Counted from the first letter of the stretch, positions 7,011-13,008 are shown. The stretch is DNA of 16,100 nt from Actinomycetes bacterium (GCA_023451265.1 JAEYAG010000098.1:1-16100); one strand, 5' to 3'. Notes: generated from the letters alone by a model not told the origin. Program-made: numbers and translations.

Positions 7011-7184
7011 AGCCCCAATTGCCGCGGCCGTAGTCGTCGTAGGCGTCGCCGGGGGGATCCGGCCCTCGGCGACGTCGATGTAGATGGCGGTTCCCGGTAC
7101 GCGGAACTTGCCCAAAATCGCCTCGAGGCCGTTCGGATTGTGCACGCTCGAGTCGAGGAGGTCGAAGTAGTTCCGGTCGCTCAT
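6850..7184 (-). pseudogene. Frameshifted, 3'-truncated hypothetical gene
   Basis: Two overlapping frames join into one plausible globular protein of about 110 residues. The first runs from ATG 7184 (MSDRNYFDLLDSSVHNPNG ... AIYIDVAEGRIPP) and the second continues GDAYDDYGRGNWGFSIALG ... LEAYAAA. The join is at the run of six Gs (7051-7056; Cs in the sense strand). One more base would restore the frame, so a one-base deletion or a sequencing error is likely. After LEAYAAA (about 6853) the frame runs into the antisense of the LysR-type ORF with no stop of its own, so the 3' end is lost as well. No family recognised. There is no Shine-Dalgarno, and the frame stays open upstream of the ATG to a stop at about 7229, so the true start may be elsewhere. 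Confidence 0.5.
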
Positions 7185-7308
7185 CCCCGGCGGCTTGCGG
7201 ATCGCGCTCGGCGCGTAGGGAACCGTCGAGGGTCAGGGTCGCGGGACTCCGACCGGGTCGAACGCGTCCAAGCCTCTCACCTTGAGGAGGAGGATGCGGA
7301 AGTGGTCC

Positions 7309-7332
7309 TCAGACGTTGAAGCGGAACTCCAC
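7309..7332 (-). repeat. ychF 3'-end copy A (VEFRFNV-stop)
   Basis: On the minus strand this reads as codons for V-E-F-R-F-N-V followed by TGA, matching the end of ychF with one mismatch over 21 bp (CGC for CGG). Similarity ends just past the core on both sides. It begins seven bases after the vapC stop codon. Confidence 0.8.
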
Positions 7333-7338
7333 CGCCGC

Positions 7339-7770
7339 TCATGCATCGCCCCGACGGGCCACGCCCGTATCCAACGTGCCGGGCGCGATCACGTCGAGTC
7401 CTACCTCACCCGCAGAGTCGCCGAGCCGCTTGTCGTACGTCAGGATGGCGTCGACATCCAGGCGAATCGCCGCCTCGAGATGCAAGGCGTCAAGGGTGCG
7501 TAGGTACGGCATCGGCAAGAACCCGGCGGATCGGTACGTTGCTCGGTCGAGCGCCGCGAGCGACACGCCATCGAGGATCGCGCTGACCTTCGCTTGATCC
7601 CGCCCTTCCCGCACTGCCATGCGACGCAGTTCGGTTTCGAGCAGATCGCTTGAGACGAGCCTGGCGCGCGTCTGATCGAGCCAATCCAGCAGGGCTCGCG
7701 TTTCCGGCTGCAGGACGAGCAGCGCTCCGAGCGCAGACGTGTCGGCATAGACGAGCGGAACACCGCTCAC
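7339..7770 (-). CDS. VapC-type PIN-domain toxin (ribonuclease)
   Basis: A 143-residue single PIN domain, the standard length for VapC toxins, which are Mg-dependent endoribonucleases usually cutting tRNA or rRNA. The four expected acidic positions are visible: Asp10 in LVYADTSALGALL, Glu47 in SSDLLETELRRM, Asp94 in LRTLDALHLEAAI and Asp113 in ILTYDKRLG. Nothing suggests inactivation. Translation starts at GTG 7770, which overlaps the stop of the upstream antitoxin gene by the four bases GTGA, so the two are translationally coupled. The stop at 7339 lies seven bases before ychF-end copy A and is in the same frame as it. The pair probably arrived as an island cassette. Confidence 0.92.
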   Translation of the reverse strand: MSGVPLVYADTSALGALLVLQPETRALLDWLDQTRARLVSSDLLETELRRMAVREGRDQAKVSAILDGVSLAALDRATYRSAGFLPMPYLRTLDALHLEAAIRLDVDAILTYDKRLGDSAGEVGLDVIAPGTLDTGVARRGDA

Positions 7771-8048
7771 GCGCGGTCCTCACGTAGCTCATCGATGATC
7801 TGAGTCATTGGGCGGTCGTTCTCGGCTCCCGCCGGCTTCAGCGCAGCCCAGCCACCGACGCGCTTCGCATGACGAACGATCGGCAACGTGGGGTTCGGCG
7901 CATCGAGGGGGACGATACGGCCGACGGGAATTCCGCGGTTCGTCAGCACGAACGAATGCCCCTCGCCCACCTCCCGAAGCACGCGCCCGGACTCGTTGCG
8001 CAACTCGCGCTGCGACAGGCTCTCGATCTGCGGCTCGCCTGCACTCAT
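7767..8048 (-). CDS. Phd/YefM-type antitoxin of the VapBC pair
   Basis: A 93-residue antitoxin. The N-terminal half (ESLSQRELRNESGRVLREV, GHSFVLTNRGIPVGRIVPL) is the Phd/YefM DNA-binding fold with the usual strand pair after the helix. The C-terminal part (about 55-93, ending TQIIDELREDRA) is the acidic, flexible toxin-neutralising tail. ATG 8048 is preferred over an in-frame start at 8090: the extra 14 residues are out of character, and TACGAT lies seven bases before 8048, consistent with leaderless transcription. The stop overlaps the GTG of vapC. It is expected to bind and silence VapC and to repress its own operon together with it. Confidence 0.9.
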   Translation of the reverse strand: MSAGEPQIESLSQRELRNESGRVLREVGEGHSFVLTNRGIPVGRIVPLDAPNPTLPIVRHAKRVGGWAALKPAGAENDRPMTQIIDELREDRA

Positions 8049-8055
8049 GAGCACG

Positions 8056-8074
8056 ATCGTAGCACCCGCGCTAC
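8056..8074 (-). promoter_or_regulatory. vapBC promoter -10 with overlapping inverted repeat (candidate operator)
   Basis: TACGAT (minus strand, 8056-8061) is seven bases from the antitoxin ATG. The inverted repeat GTAGC-n6-GCTAC (8059-8074) overlaps it, the expected place for autorepression by a VapBC complex. With only 5-bp arms the dyad could be chance. Confidence 0.4.
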
Positions 8075-8089
8075 ACGCTGTTCGGAGCA

Positions 8090-8275
8090 ATGGAGGACCG
8101 ATTCGTCAAGCACGTCCGCCGGGCCTCGGAAGCGGAACAGATGGATGCCGGGTGGCGGCCCATCGACCACGAGCAGGACGCGTTCGAAGCCAACGACGAC
8201 CGCGACGCAGAGTGGCCCGACGACCTCACGACCTTGTACTGGTGGCGACCGACCTACTGGCGCTTGGCCCGGTAG
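8090..8275 (+). CDS. Small hypothetical protein, 61 residues
   Basis: An acidic, Trp-rich 61-residue ORF starting MEDRFVKHVRRASEAEQ and ending TTLYWWRPTYWRLAR. About 54 of 61 codons end in G or C, as expected for a gene in this genome, and the composition is not that of a shadow frame. GGAG is only three bases from the ATG, so the translation signal is poor. It is divergent from the antitoxin gene with 41 bases between, and is bounded on the right by ychF-end copy B. It therefore belongs to the same cassette as vapBC. No family recognised and no membrane segment. It may be a remnant of a longer gene. Confidence 0.45.
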   Translation: MEDRFVKHVRRASEAEQMDAGWRPIDHEQDAFEANDDRDAEWPDDLTTLYWWRPTYWRLAR

Positions 8276-8302
8276 AAGCCGAGATGCTGGAGCGCAACCC
8301 GG

Positions 8303-8335
8303 TCACACGTTGAACCGCAACTCCACCACGTGCCC
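8303..8335 (-). repeat. ychF 3'-end copy B (VVELRFNV-stop)
   Basis: On the minus strand this reads G-H-V-V-E-L-R-F-N-V then TGA. It matches the last 33 bases of ychF at about 28 positions, the longest of the extra copies, including ACGTGGTGGAGTT without a gap. It separates the vapBC cassette from the kinase cassette. Confidence 0.8.
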
Positions 8336-8418
8336 GCACGTACCAACCTCACGGCCTGAAGCCGACACGTCGCCACACTTCTCAGTTCGACGTCTTCACA
8401 CCATGAGCGGTGACTCCG

Positions 8419-8883
8419 TCATGTCACAACCGACCTCACGGGTCCCTCATCAGGAGTCGGAGGTTCAAATTGGTCGAAGTAGGCTGCAGCAGTCGCTTCA
8501 TCCAAGGCGAAATCGTCGCCGTGCGTGTGGGCGCGGGCAGCCACTCGCGCCAAGCACGCAGCCCGATCCGTTGCGACGTAGATCGTCTCCGGGACGACTC
8601 CGTGCGACTCCACGACGCGACGCCAATCGTCACGCATGGCCCGTGACCAGAAGGAGAAATCCAGAACGACATCATTTTCTTCGCCCATGAGTTCAAGCAA
8701 TCGATGCCGGAGGTAGTCCGCCACATCGCGATGCACATCTTCAGGCAGCGGCATGTGTCGGATACCTCGATCCCACGCCTCCCGATCAAATGAAAGTCTG
8801 ACCATGCCACCGGCCTCGAGACGGCGCGCAATTGTCGACTTCCCCGAGCCCGCGGGGCCGCACATGAAGACAACTCGCGCCAC
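8419..8883 (-). CDS. P-loop NTPase / kinase-like protein (AAA_33-type)
   Basis: A 154-residue protein resembling small predicted kinases of the AAA_33 group. Walker A is GPAGSGKST (residues 9-17) after the hydrophobic strand VVFMC. NDVVLDFSFWSRAMRDDWRR is a Walker B-like strand followed by the usual DxSF/W substrate region, and ETIYVATDRAACLARVAAR is the strand-helix that normally bears the lid. The C-terminus DEATAAAYFDQFEPPTPDEGP is well conserved in actinobacterial homologues I recall. The substrate is unknown; relatives phosphorylate small molecules. The start is GTG 8883 with AGGGTGAG just upstream; ATG 8865 is a fallback. The gene is visibly AT-richer than ychF, and it lies between two sets of ychF-end repeats, so acquisition by transfer is likely. 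Confidence 0.85.
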   Translation of the reverse strand: MARVVFMCGPAGSGKSTIARRLEAGGMVRLSFDREAWDRGIRHMPLPEDVHRDVADYLRHRLLELMGEENDVVLDFSFWSRAMRDDWRRVVESHGVVPETIYVATDRAACLARVAARAHTHGDDFALDEATAAAYFDQFEPPTPDEGPVRSVVT

Positions 8884-8902
8884 GATCTCACCCTAACGTT
8901 GC

Positions 8903-8971
8903 CTAGAGAGCTTGAAGCGGAACGCGACTATACGTTGAACCGGAACTCAGTTAAACGTTGAACCGGAACTC
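8903..8971 (-). repeat. Three 23-bp tandem units formed by the ychF end and copies D and C
   Basis: Reading from ychF on the minus strand, units of exactly 23 bp follow each other: 8971-8949 (the real gene end, stop TAA), 8948-8926 (copy D) and 8925-8903 (copy C). The first two share GAGTTCCGGTTCAACGT exactly, and copy D keeps the codons E-F-R-F-N-V with a TAG stop. Copy C is diverged but keeps TTCCGCTTCAAG. The last 5-6 bases of each unit differ. Confidence 0.85.
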
Positions 8972-10024
8972 CACCACGTCGCCGTCCTGCATGATGTAGT
9001 CCTTGCCCTCCAGGCGTGCCTTGCCGGCGGCGCGCGCCGCGGCGACGGATCCGGTCTCCACGAGGTCGTCGAAGGAGATGACCTCGGCCTTGATGAAGCC
9101 CTTCTCGAAGTCGGTGTGGATGACGCCGGCCGCCTGGGGAGCCTTCCAGCCCTTCCCGATCGTCCACGCCCGCGCTTCCTTCGGCCCGGCGGTGAGGTAG
9201 GTCTGCAGGCCCAGCGTGTCGAACCCGATGCGGGCGAGCTGGTCGAGCCCGGACTCGTCCTGACCGGTCGAGGCGAGCAACTCCGCGGCATCCTCCGGGT
9301 CGAGATCGATGAGCTCGGACTCGATCTTCGCGTCGAGGAAGACGGCTTTCGCGGGGGCGACGAGCTCCGCCAGCGCCGCCTTGCGCGCGGCATCCGTCAG
9401 CACCGCCTCGTCGACGTTGAAGACGAAGATGAACGGCTTGGCCGTGAGCAGGCCGAGCTCCTTGATCGGCGCGAGGTCGAGGCCGGATGCCGAGAGCAGC
9501 TCGCCCCGATGCAGCGCGTCACGCGCCGCCTCGGCCGTGGCGAGCACCGAGGGGTCGAGCTTGCGGCCGCGCACCTCCTTCTCGTAGCGCGTGATCGCCT
9601 TCTCCAGCGTCTCGAGGTCGGCCAGCTGCAACTCGGCGTTGATGGTCTCCATGTCGGATGCCGGGTCGACCTTGCCGTCGACGTGCACGACGTCGTCGTC
9701 GGCGAAGCCGCGGACGACCTGCGCGATCGCGTCGGCCTCGCGGATGTTCGCGAGGAACTTGTTGCCGAGCCCCTCCCCCTCGCTCGCGCCGCGCACGATG
9801 CCGGCGATGTCGACGAACGAGACCGGCGCCGGCAGGATCCGCTCGGAGTGGAAGATCTCCGCGAGCTTGGTCAGCCGCTCGTCGGGCAGGTTCACGACGC
9901 CGACGTTCGGCTCGATCGTCGCGAACGGATAGTTCGCCGCGAGCACCTCGTTCTTGGTCAGCGCGTTGAACAGGGTCGACTTGCCGACGTTGGGAAGACC
10001 CACGATTCCGATGGTAAGAGCCAC
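8951..10024 (-). CDS. ychF: YchF/OLA1-type P-loop ATPase
   Basis: A 357-residue Obg-related P-loop protein at normal family length. YchF prefers ATP over GTP, binds ribosomes and is tied to stress and redox responses. G1 is GLPNVGKST (9-17), followed by NALTKNEVLAANYPFATIEPNVG (switch I region), G3 SFVDIAGIVRGASEGEGLGNKFL, and the altered G4 motif FVFNVDE in place of NKxD, which is the basis of the family's ATP preference. A central coiled-coil-like helical region (about 130-175) and a C-terminal TGS domain ending DGDVVEFRFNV complete it. The start is GTG 10024; TAGACT eight bases upstream suggests a leaderless message. The last codons lie in the core of the repeated 3'-end sequence, so the gene's end may itself have been supplied by the latest integration. 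The protein remains complete. Confidence 0.97.
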   Translation of the reverse strand: MALTIGIVGLPNVGKSTLFNALTKNEVLAANYPFATIEPNVGVVNLPDERLTKLAEIFHSERILPAPVSFVDIAGIVRGASEGEGLGNKFLANIREADAIAQVVRGFADDDVVHVDGKVDPASDMETINAELQLADLETLEKAITRYEKEVRGRKLDPSVLATAEAARDALHRGELLSASGLDLAPIKELGLLTAKPFIFVFNVDEAVLTDAARKAALAELVAPAKAVFLDAKIESELIDLDPEDAAELLASTGQDESGLDQLARIGFDTLGLQTYLTAGPKEARAWTIGKGWKAPQAAGVIHTDFEKGFIKAEVISFDDLVETGSVAAARAAGKARLEGKDYIMQDGDVVEFRFNV

Positions 10025-10047
10025 GGGATATCAGTCTACGTGGCCGC

Positions 10048-10788
10048 TCACGGCCTCACCGCGCGGTACCCGTGCGTGACGTACGGCAGGTCGACGGTCG
10101 CCTCCCCGACCGCGCCGACCTCGTCGAACAGCGCGCCGATCTCGCGGTCGATGCGCGCGTGCTCGTCGGCGGATGCCGTGATGATGTAGCTCCGGGAGTG
10201 CACCATCGCCGTCAGGGTCTGCCGCGTCACCGGCCGATGCCAGCGCCACGTCCGCGTCTCGAGCGGCCCGAACGGCGGCGCCACGACCGGACCGTCGCCG
10301 GCCAGCAGCTGCTCCGCGTGGCTGCCCTTCATGATCGCCGTCAGCCGCGCCACCCACGGCACCGACTCGTCGCGGATGTTCCAGATGAGACCGAGCACGC
10401 CGCCGGGCTTCAGCACGCGGGCGATCTCCGCCGATCCCGCCTCCGGCTCCACCCAATGCCAGGCCTGGCCCAGCACCGCGGCATCGAGGCTCTCGTCGGG
10501 CAGGCTCAGGGTCTCCGCGGCGCCGATCAGCGTCTGCACACCGGGCAGCACGTCGCGCAGGCGCGCGAGCATCGCGGCATCCGGGTCGACCGCTATCACG
10601 TCGGCGCCGAGCGCCGCGACGACCCGGGTGAGCTTGCCCGTCCCGGCACCGATGTCGGCCACCCGTGGGTGAGCGCCTGCCGGCTCGAGCAACCACGCCA
10701 CCGCTTCGGCGGGATAGTCGGGCCGGCCCTGATCGTAGGCCCCGGCCGCCGCCCCGAAACTGGTCGCCATCTCGTCGCGTGTCGCCAT
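10048..10788 (-). CDS. Class I SAM-dependent methyltransferase
   Basis: A 246-residue methyltransferase of the Methyltransf_11 type. SAM-binding motif I is VADIGAGTGK (43-52), the acidic residue ending the second strand is Asp68 in VIAVDPDAAM, and motif IV-like AVLGQAWHWVEP and LKPGGVLGLIWN follow. The N-terminal FGAAAGAYDQGRPDYP segment is characteristic of a widespread group of small-molecule methyltransferases of unknown substrate. ATG 10788 is chosen over an in-frame start at 10854: homologues begin near here and TAAGGT lies seven bases upstream. Met7 is an alternative. It ends 23 bases before ychF on the same strand, so read-through into ychF is possible, although ychF has its own -10-like box. 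Confidence 0.9.
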   Translation of the reverse strand: MATRDEMATSFGAAAGAYDQGRPDYPAEAVAWLLEPAGAHPRVADIGAGTGKLTRVVAALGADVIAVDPDAAMLARLRDVLPGVQTLIGAAETLSLPDESLDAAVLGQAWHWVEPEAGSAEIARVLKPGGVLGLIWNIRDESVPWVARLTAIMKGSHAEQLLAGDGPVVAPPFGPLETRTWRWHRPVTRQTLTAMVHSRSYIITASADEHARIDREIGALFDEVGAVGEATVDLPYVTHGYRAVRP

Positions 10789-10827
10789 GATCCCGACCTT
10801 ACGCGTCGGCTCGCCCGGGAGGGCGTG

Positions 10828-10897
10828 CCGAAAGCAGGGTCGATCGGCACACACGCCGCCCCAGGACCTCCTGTGGACCGATTCGCCCTGCTTTCGG
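10828..10897. repeat. Long imperfect inverted repeat in a divergent intergenic region
   Basis: Arms of 20 bp (10828-10847 and 10878-10897) share CCGAAAGCAGGG and TCGG, with two or three mismatches between them, around a 30-base loop. As RNA it would form a stable stem. It lies in the 260-bp gap between the divergent methyltransferase and exonuclease genes, too far from either start to be a simple operator. It may be a dispersed repeat, a processed element or a small structured RNA. Confidence 0.6.
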
Positions 10898-11007
10898 AAC
10901 GGACGGTGCCCGAGACCCCGGCTGGCCGCCTCGGCCTCCGGGTCGCCGACCGCCCGCCGACCGCCGACCGCTGCTCCGCCGGGATGAGGTTCGAGACGGC
11001 GCGGCGC

Positions 11008-11041
11008 GCCTCCGCCGGGCGACCGCGTCGGCGACGGAGGC
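11008..11041 (+). promoter_or_regulatory. Hairpin covering the ribosome binding site of the exonuclease gene
   Basis: GCCTCCG (11008-11014) can pair with CGGAGGC (11035-11041), which contains the GGAGG Shine-Dalgarno eight bases before GTG 11049. Such a stem would hide the ribosome binding site. At this GC content a 7-bp stem may be chance. Confidence 0.3.
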
Positions 11042-11048
11042 TGGGGGC

Positions 11049-11645
11049 GTGGCCCTGGACTTCACCGCGATCGACTTCGAGACGGCCAACAATTCCAGCG
11101 CCTCGGCGTGCGCCGTCGGCCTCACCCGCGTCCGCGACGGTCGCGTCGTCGCCACCGCCGGCTGGCTCATCAAGCCACCGGCCGGGCACGACCGCTTCTT
11201 CGAGCTGAACATCGGCATCCACGGCATCCGCCCCGCCGATGTCGCGGACGCCGCCGACTGGACGACGCAGCTGGCCGGCCTCACCGCCTTCATCGGCGAC
11301 GACGTGCTCGTGGCGCACAACGCCGGATTCGACATGACGGTCCTGCGTCGCGCGTGCGAGGTGACGGATGCCGAGTGCCCGCCGTACCGCTACGTGTGCA
11401 GCCTGCAGGTGTCGCGGAAGACGTACGACCTCGCGTCGTACCGGCTCCCCCTTGTCGCAGTAGCCGCCGGCTTCCTAGATTTCGCCCACCACGACGCCAC
11501 CGCCGACGCCCTGGCCTGCGCGCACATCATGATCGACGCGGCGCAGCGCGCGGGCGCGCAGGACGTCGTCGAGCTCGCCATGCTCCTGGGGCTGCGCGTG
11601 CCGCAGATCCCGGCCGCTGCGCCGGCCGTGACGGCGGCCGTCTGA
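11049..11645 (+). CDS. DnaQ-like DEDDh 3'-5' exonuclease
   Basis: A 198-residue exonuclease of the RNase T/DnaQ superfamily. All DEDDh residues are visible: Asp9 and Glu11 in FTAIDFETAN (Exo I), Asp95 in VAHNAGFDMTVL (Exo II), and His148 and Asp153 in HHDATADALACA (Exo III). The body resembles DNA polymerase III epsilon-like proteins found as stand-alone nucleases. The role in proofreading, repair or RNA turnover cannot be told from sequence. GTG 11049 has GGAGG eight bases upstream. The tail (about 180-198) is Ala/Pro/Val-rich and probably flexible. It precedes rmuC on the same strand by 67 bases; the pairing of two nuclease-related genes suggests joint expression. Confidence 0.9.
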   Translation: MALDFTAIDFETANNSSASACAVGLTRVRDGRVVATAGWLIKPPAGHDRFFELNIGIHGIRPADVADAADWTTQLAGLTAFIGDDVLVAHNAGFDMTVLRRACEVTDAECPPYRYVCSLQVSRKTYDLASYRLPLVAVAAGFLDFAHHDATADALACAHIMIDAAQRAGAQDVVELAMLLGLRVPQIPAAAPAVTAAV

Positions 11646-11712
11646 CCCGTCGTCTGGGCGGTGTCGCAGGCGCCTTCGCCACGATGTCGGAAGGGTGCGG
11701 CACGGTGTGATC

Positions 11713-12972
11713 ATGGATGCCGTCATCGTCACCGCCCTCGTCGTCGCGAGCCTGTTCGCGGGCCTGCTGGCCGGTTGGTTCACCGGCGCGGCCCGCGCGT
11801 CCGAGCGCGCCGCGCGTGAGCGCGCCGACCTCGTCGCGCGCGTGGCCGCCGCCGACGCCTCTGCGCGCTCGCTCGCCGACCAGCTCGAGCAGCAGCGCTC
11901 CCTCACCCGCGAGCTCGGCGCGCAGTCGCGTGCGGAGCAGCTCGCCCAGCAGGAGCGCGATCGCCGCGAGCAACTCGTCCTGCGGGCGCTGGCGCCAGTC
12001 CAGGAGTCGCTGCAGTCGATGCAGCACAAGGTCGACGAACTCGAGCGCCAGCGACAGACCCAGTACGGCTCGCTCGCCGAGCAGCTGCGTCGCTCCCACG
12101 AGGCGGACGAGGCACTGCGCGCGACCACCGAGTCGCTCGCCGGGGCGCTGCGCTCCAACGCGACGCGCGGCGTCTGGGGCGAGACGCAGCTGCGCCGGGT
12201 CGTGGAATCGGCAGGACTCACCCGCTACGTCGACTTCGACACGCAGTCCACGCTGACCTCGGATGCCGGGGCGGGTCGCCCCGACCTCGTCGTGCGCCTT
12301 CCCGGTGGCAAGGCGCTGGCCGTCGACGCGAAGGTTCCCCTGGATGCGTATCTCGAGGCATCCGCCATCCCGTTCACCGCCCAGGGAGAACAGGGCGCGC
12401 GACGCGCGCAGCTGCTGCAGAAGCACGTCAAAGCCGTGCGCGCCCACGTCGACGCGCTGGCCGGCAAGCGGTACTGGACGGGATTGGACTCCAGCCCGGA
12501 GTTCGTGGTCTGCTTCATCCCCAGCGAGTCGCTGCTGGCCGCCGCGCTCGAGGAGGATCCCAGTCTGCTCGACTACGCGTTCTCGCGGCGCGTGGCGCTC
12601 GCCTCGCCCGTGAACCTCTGGGCGGTGCTGAAGACCGTCGCCTACACCTGGACGCAGCAGGACGTCTCCACCGAGGCGCGGCGGCTGTTCGACCTCGGCA
12701 ACGAGCTGTACCAGCGCCTCGGCGGGCTCGCGTCCCACGCCGAGGACCTGCGGCGGGCGATCGAGCGGACGGTGGACAGCTACAACCGCTTTGCCGGTTC
12801 GCTGGAGTCGCGCGTGCTTGTCAGCGCGAGACGGTTCCCCGGCATCGATGACACGAAGCTCGAGGCGACCGCAGCCCCGGCTGTCATCGAGAAGACGCCG
12901 AGGAAACTCGTCGCTCCCGAACTCGTGGAAGGCATTGCGGCAGACGTCGGCGAGCTCCGCGATCGCCTCTGA
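11713..12972 (+). CDS. rmuC: RmuC family protein (putative DNA recombination/nuclease-fold)
   Basis: A 419-residue RmuC homologue, full length. Residues 1-23 (VIVTALVVASLFAGLLAGWF) form a single membrane anchor. An Ala/Arg/Glu/Gln-rich coiled coil follows (about 28-130). The conserved RmuC domain contains TRGVWGETQLRRVVESAGL, PDLVVRLPGGKALAVDAKVPLDAYL and PEFVVCFIPSESLLAAALEEDP, with the family's PLWAVLKTVA-type block near ASPVNLWAVLKTVAYTW. RmuC was named for limiting recombination at inverted repeats in E. coli and has a restriction-endonuclease-like fold. ATG 11713 is chosen because the membrane segment starts right after it; GTG 11707 is two codons upstream. No strong Shine-Dalgarno is seen. 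Confidence 0.95.
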   Translation: MDAVIVTALVVASLFAGLLAGWFTGAARASERAARERADLVARVAAADASARSLADQLEQQRSLTRELGAQSRAEQLAQQERDRREQLVLRALAPVQESLQSMQHKVDELERQRQTQYGSLAEQLRRSHEADEALRATTESLAGALRSNATRGVWGETQLRRVVESAGLTRYVDFDTQSTLTSDAGAGRPDLVVRLPGGKALAVDAKVPLDAYLEASAIPFTAQGEQGARRAQLLQKHVKAVRAHVDALAGKRYWTGLDSSPEFVVCFIPSESLLAAALEEDPSLLDYAFSRRVALASPVNLWAVLKTVAYTWTQQDVSTEARRLFDLGNELYQRLGGLASHAEDLRRAIERTVDSYNRFAGSLESRVLVSARRFPGIDDTKLEATAAPAVIEKTPRKLVAPELVEGIAADVGELRDRL

Positions 12973-13008
12973 TCACGCGATCCGCGACAGGGTCGCGAGT
13001 CGGAAGAC

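Larger units (their letters stand above)
6850..8948. mobile_element. Inferred cassette island integrated at the 3' end of ychF
   Basis: Seen: between the truncated LysR-type ORF and ychF lie short modules (gene remnant; vapBC plus a 61-codon ORF; kinase-like gene) bounded by extra copies of the ychF 3' end at 7309-7332, 8303-8335, 8903-8925 and 8926-8948. The kinase module is visibly lower in GC than the flanks. Inferred: repeated site-specific integration with the end of ychF as attachment site, followed by decay of the left end, which removed the 3' ends of two genes at about 6850. No integrase or transposase is present, so the enzyme would act in trans or has been lost. The left boundary is approximate. 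Confidence 0.5.

Noticed and set aside
6089..7018. Long minus-strand frame spanning the hydrolase and the LysR region
   Set aside because: It is out of frame with the hydrolase, overlaps the intergenic G-rich repeat and is low complexity.
7100..7115. Another ychF-end-like string (CGGAACTTGCC)
   Set aside because: It codes for KFRVPG in the frameshifted gene and shares only about eight bases with the core.
7233..7346. A 37-codon minus-strand ORF ending RGLDAFDPVGVPRP
   Set aside because: It starts inside vapC, crosses copy A in a different frame and has no ribosome binding site. It could be the tail of an older gene but cannot be supported.
8278..8300. A possible further degenerate 23-bp unit after copy B
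   Set aside because: About 14 of 23 positions match at the right spacing, but this is too weak to separate from chance in GC-rich DNA.
8303..8393. A minus-strand open frame leading in phase into copy B (ending GTCGHVVELRFNV)
   Set aside because: Fewer than 32 codons between stops, no good start signal, and only faint resemblance to YchF beyond the repeat. The GHVVELRFNV part is treated as the repeat itself.
8903..8960. GTTRRRY-like heptamers (GTTAAAC, GTTGAAC) suggesting integron attC sites
   Set aside because: The heptamers fall inside ychF coding sequence. No paired complementary site or imperfect hairpin of attC type was found, and no integron integrase is present. The repeats are explained by ychF-end duplication.
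12973..13008. A terminator between rmuC and the small membrane protein gene
   Set aside because: Only a 5-bp CGCGA/TCGCG pair with a long loop and no T run.
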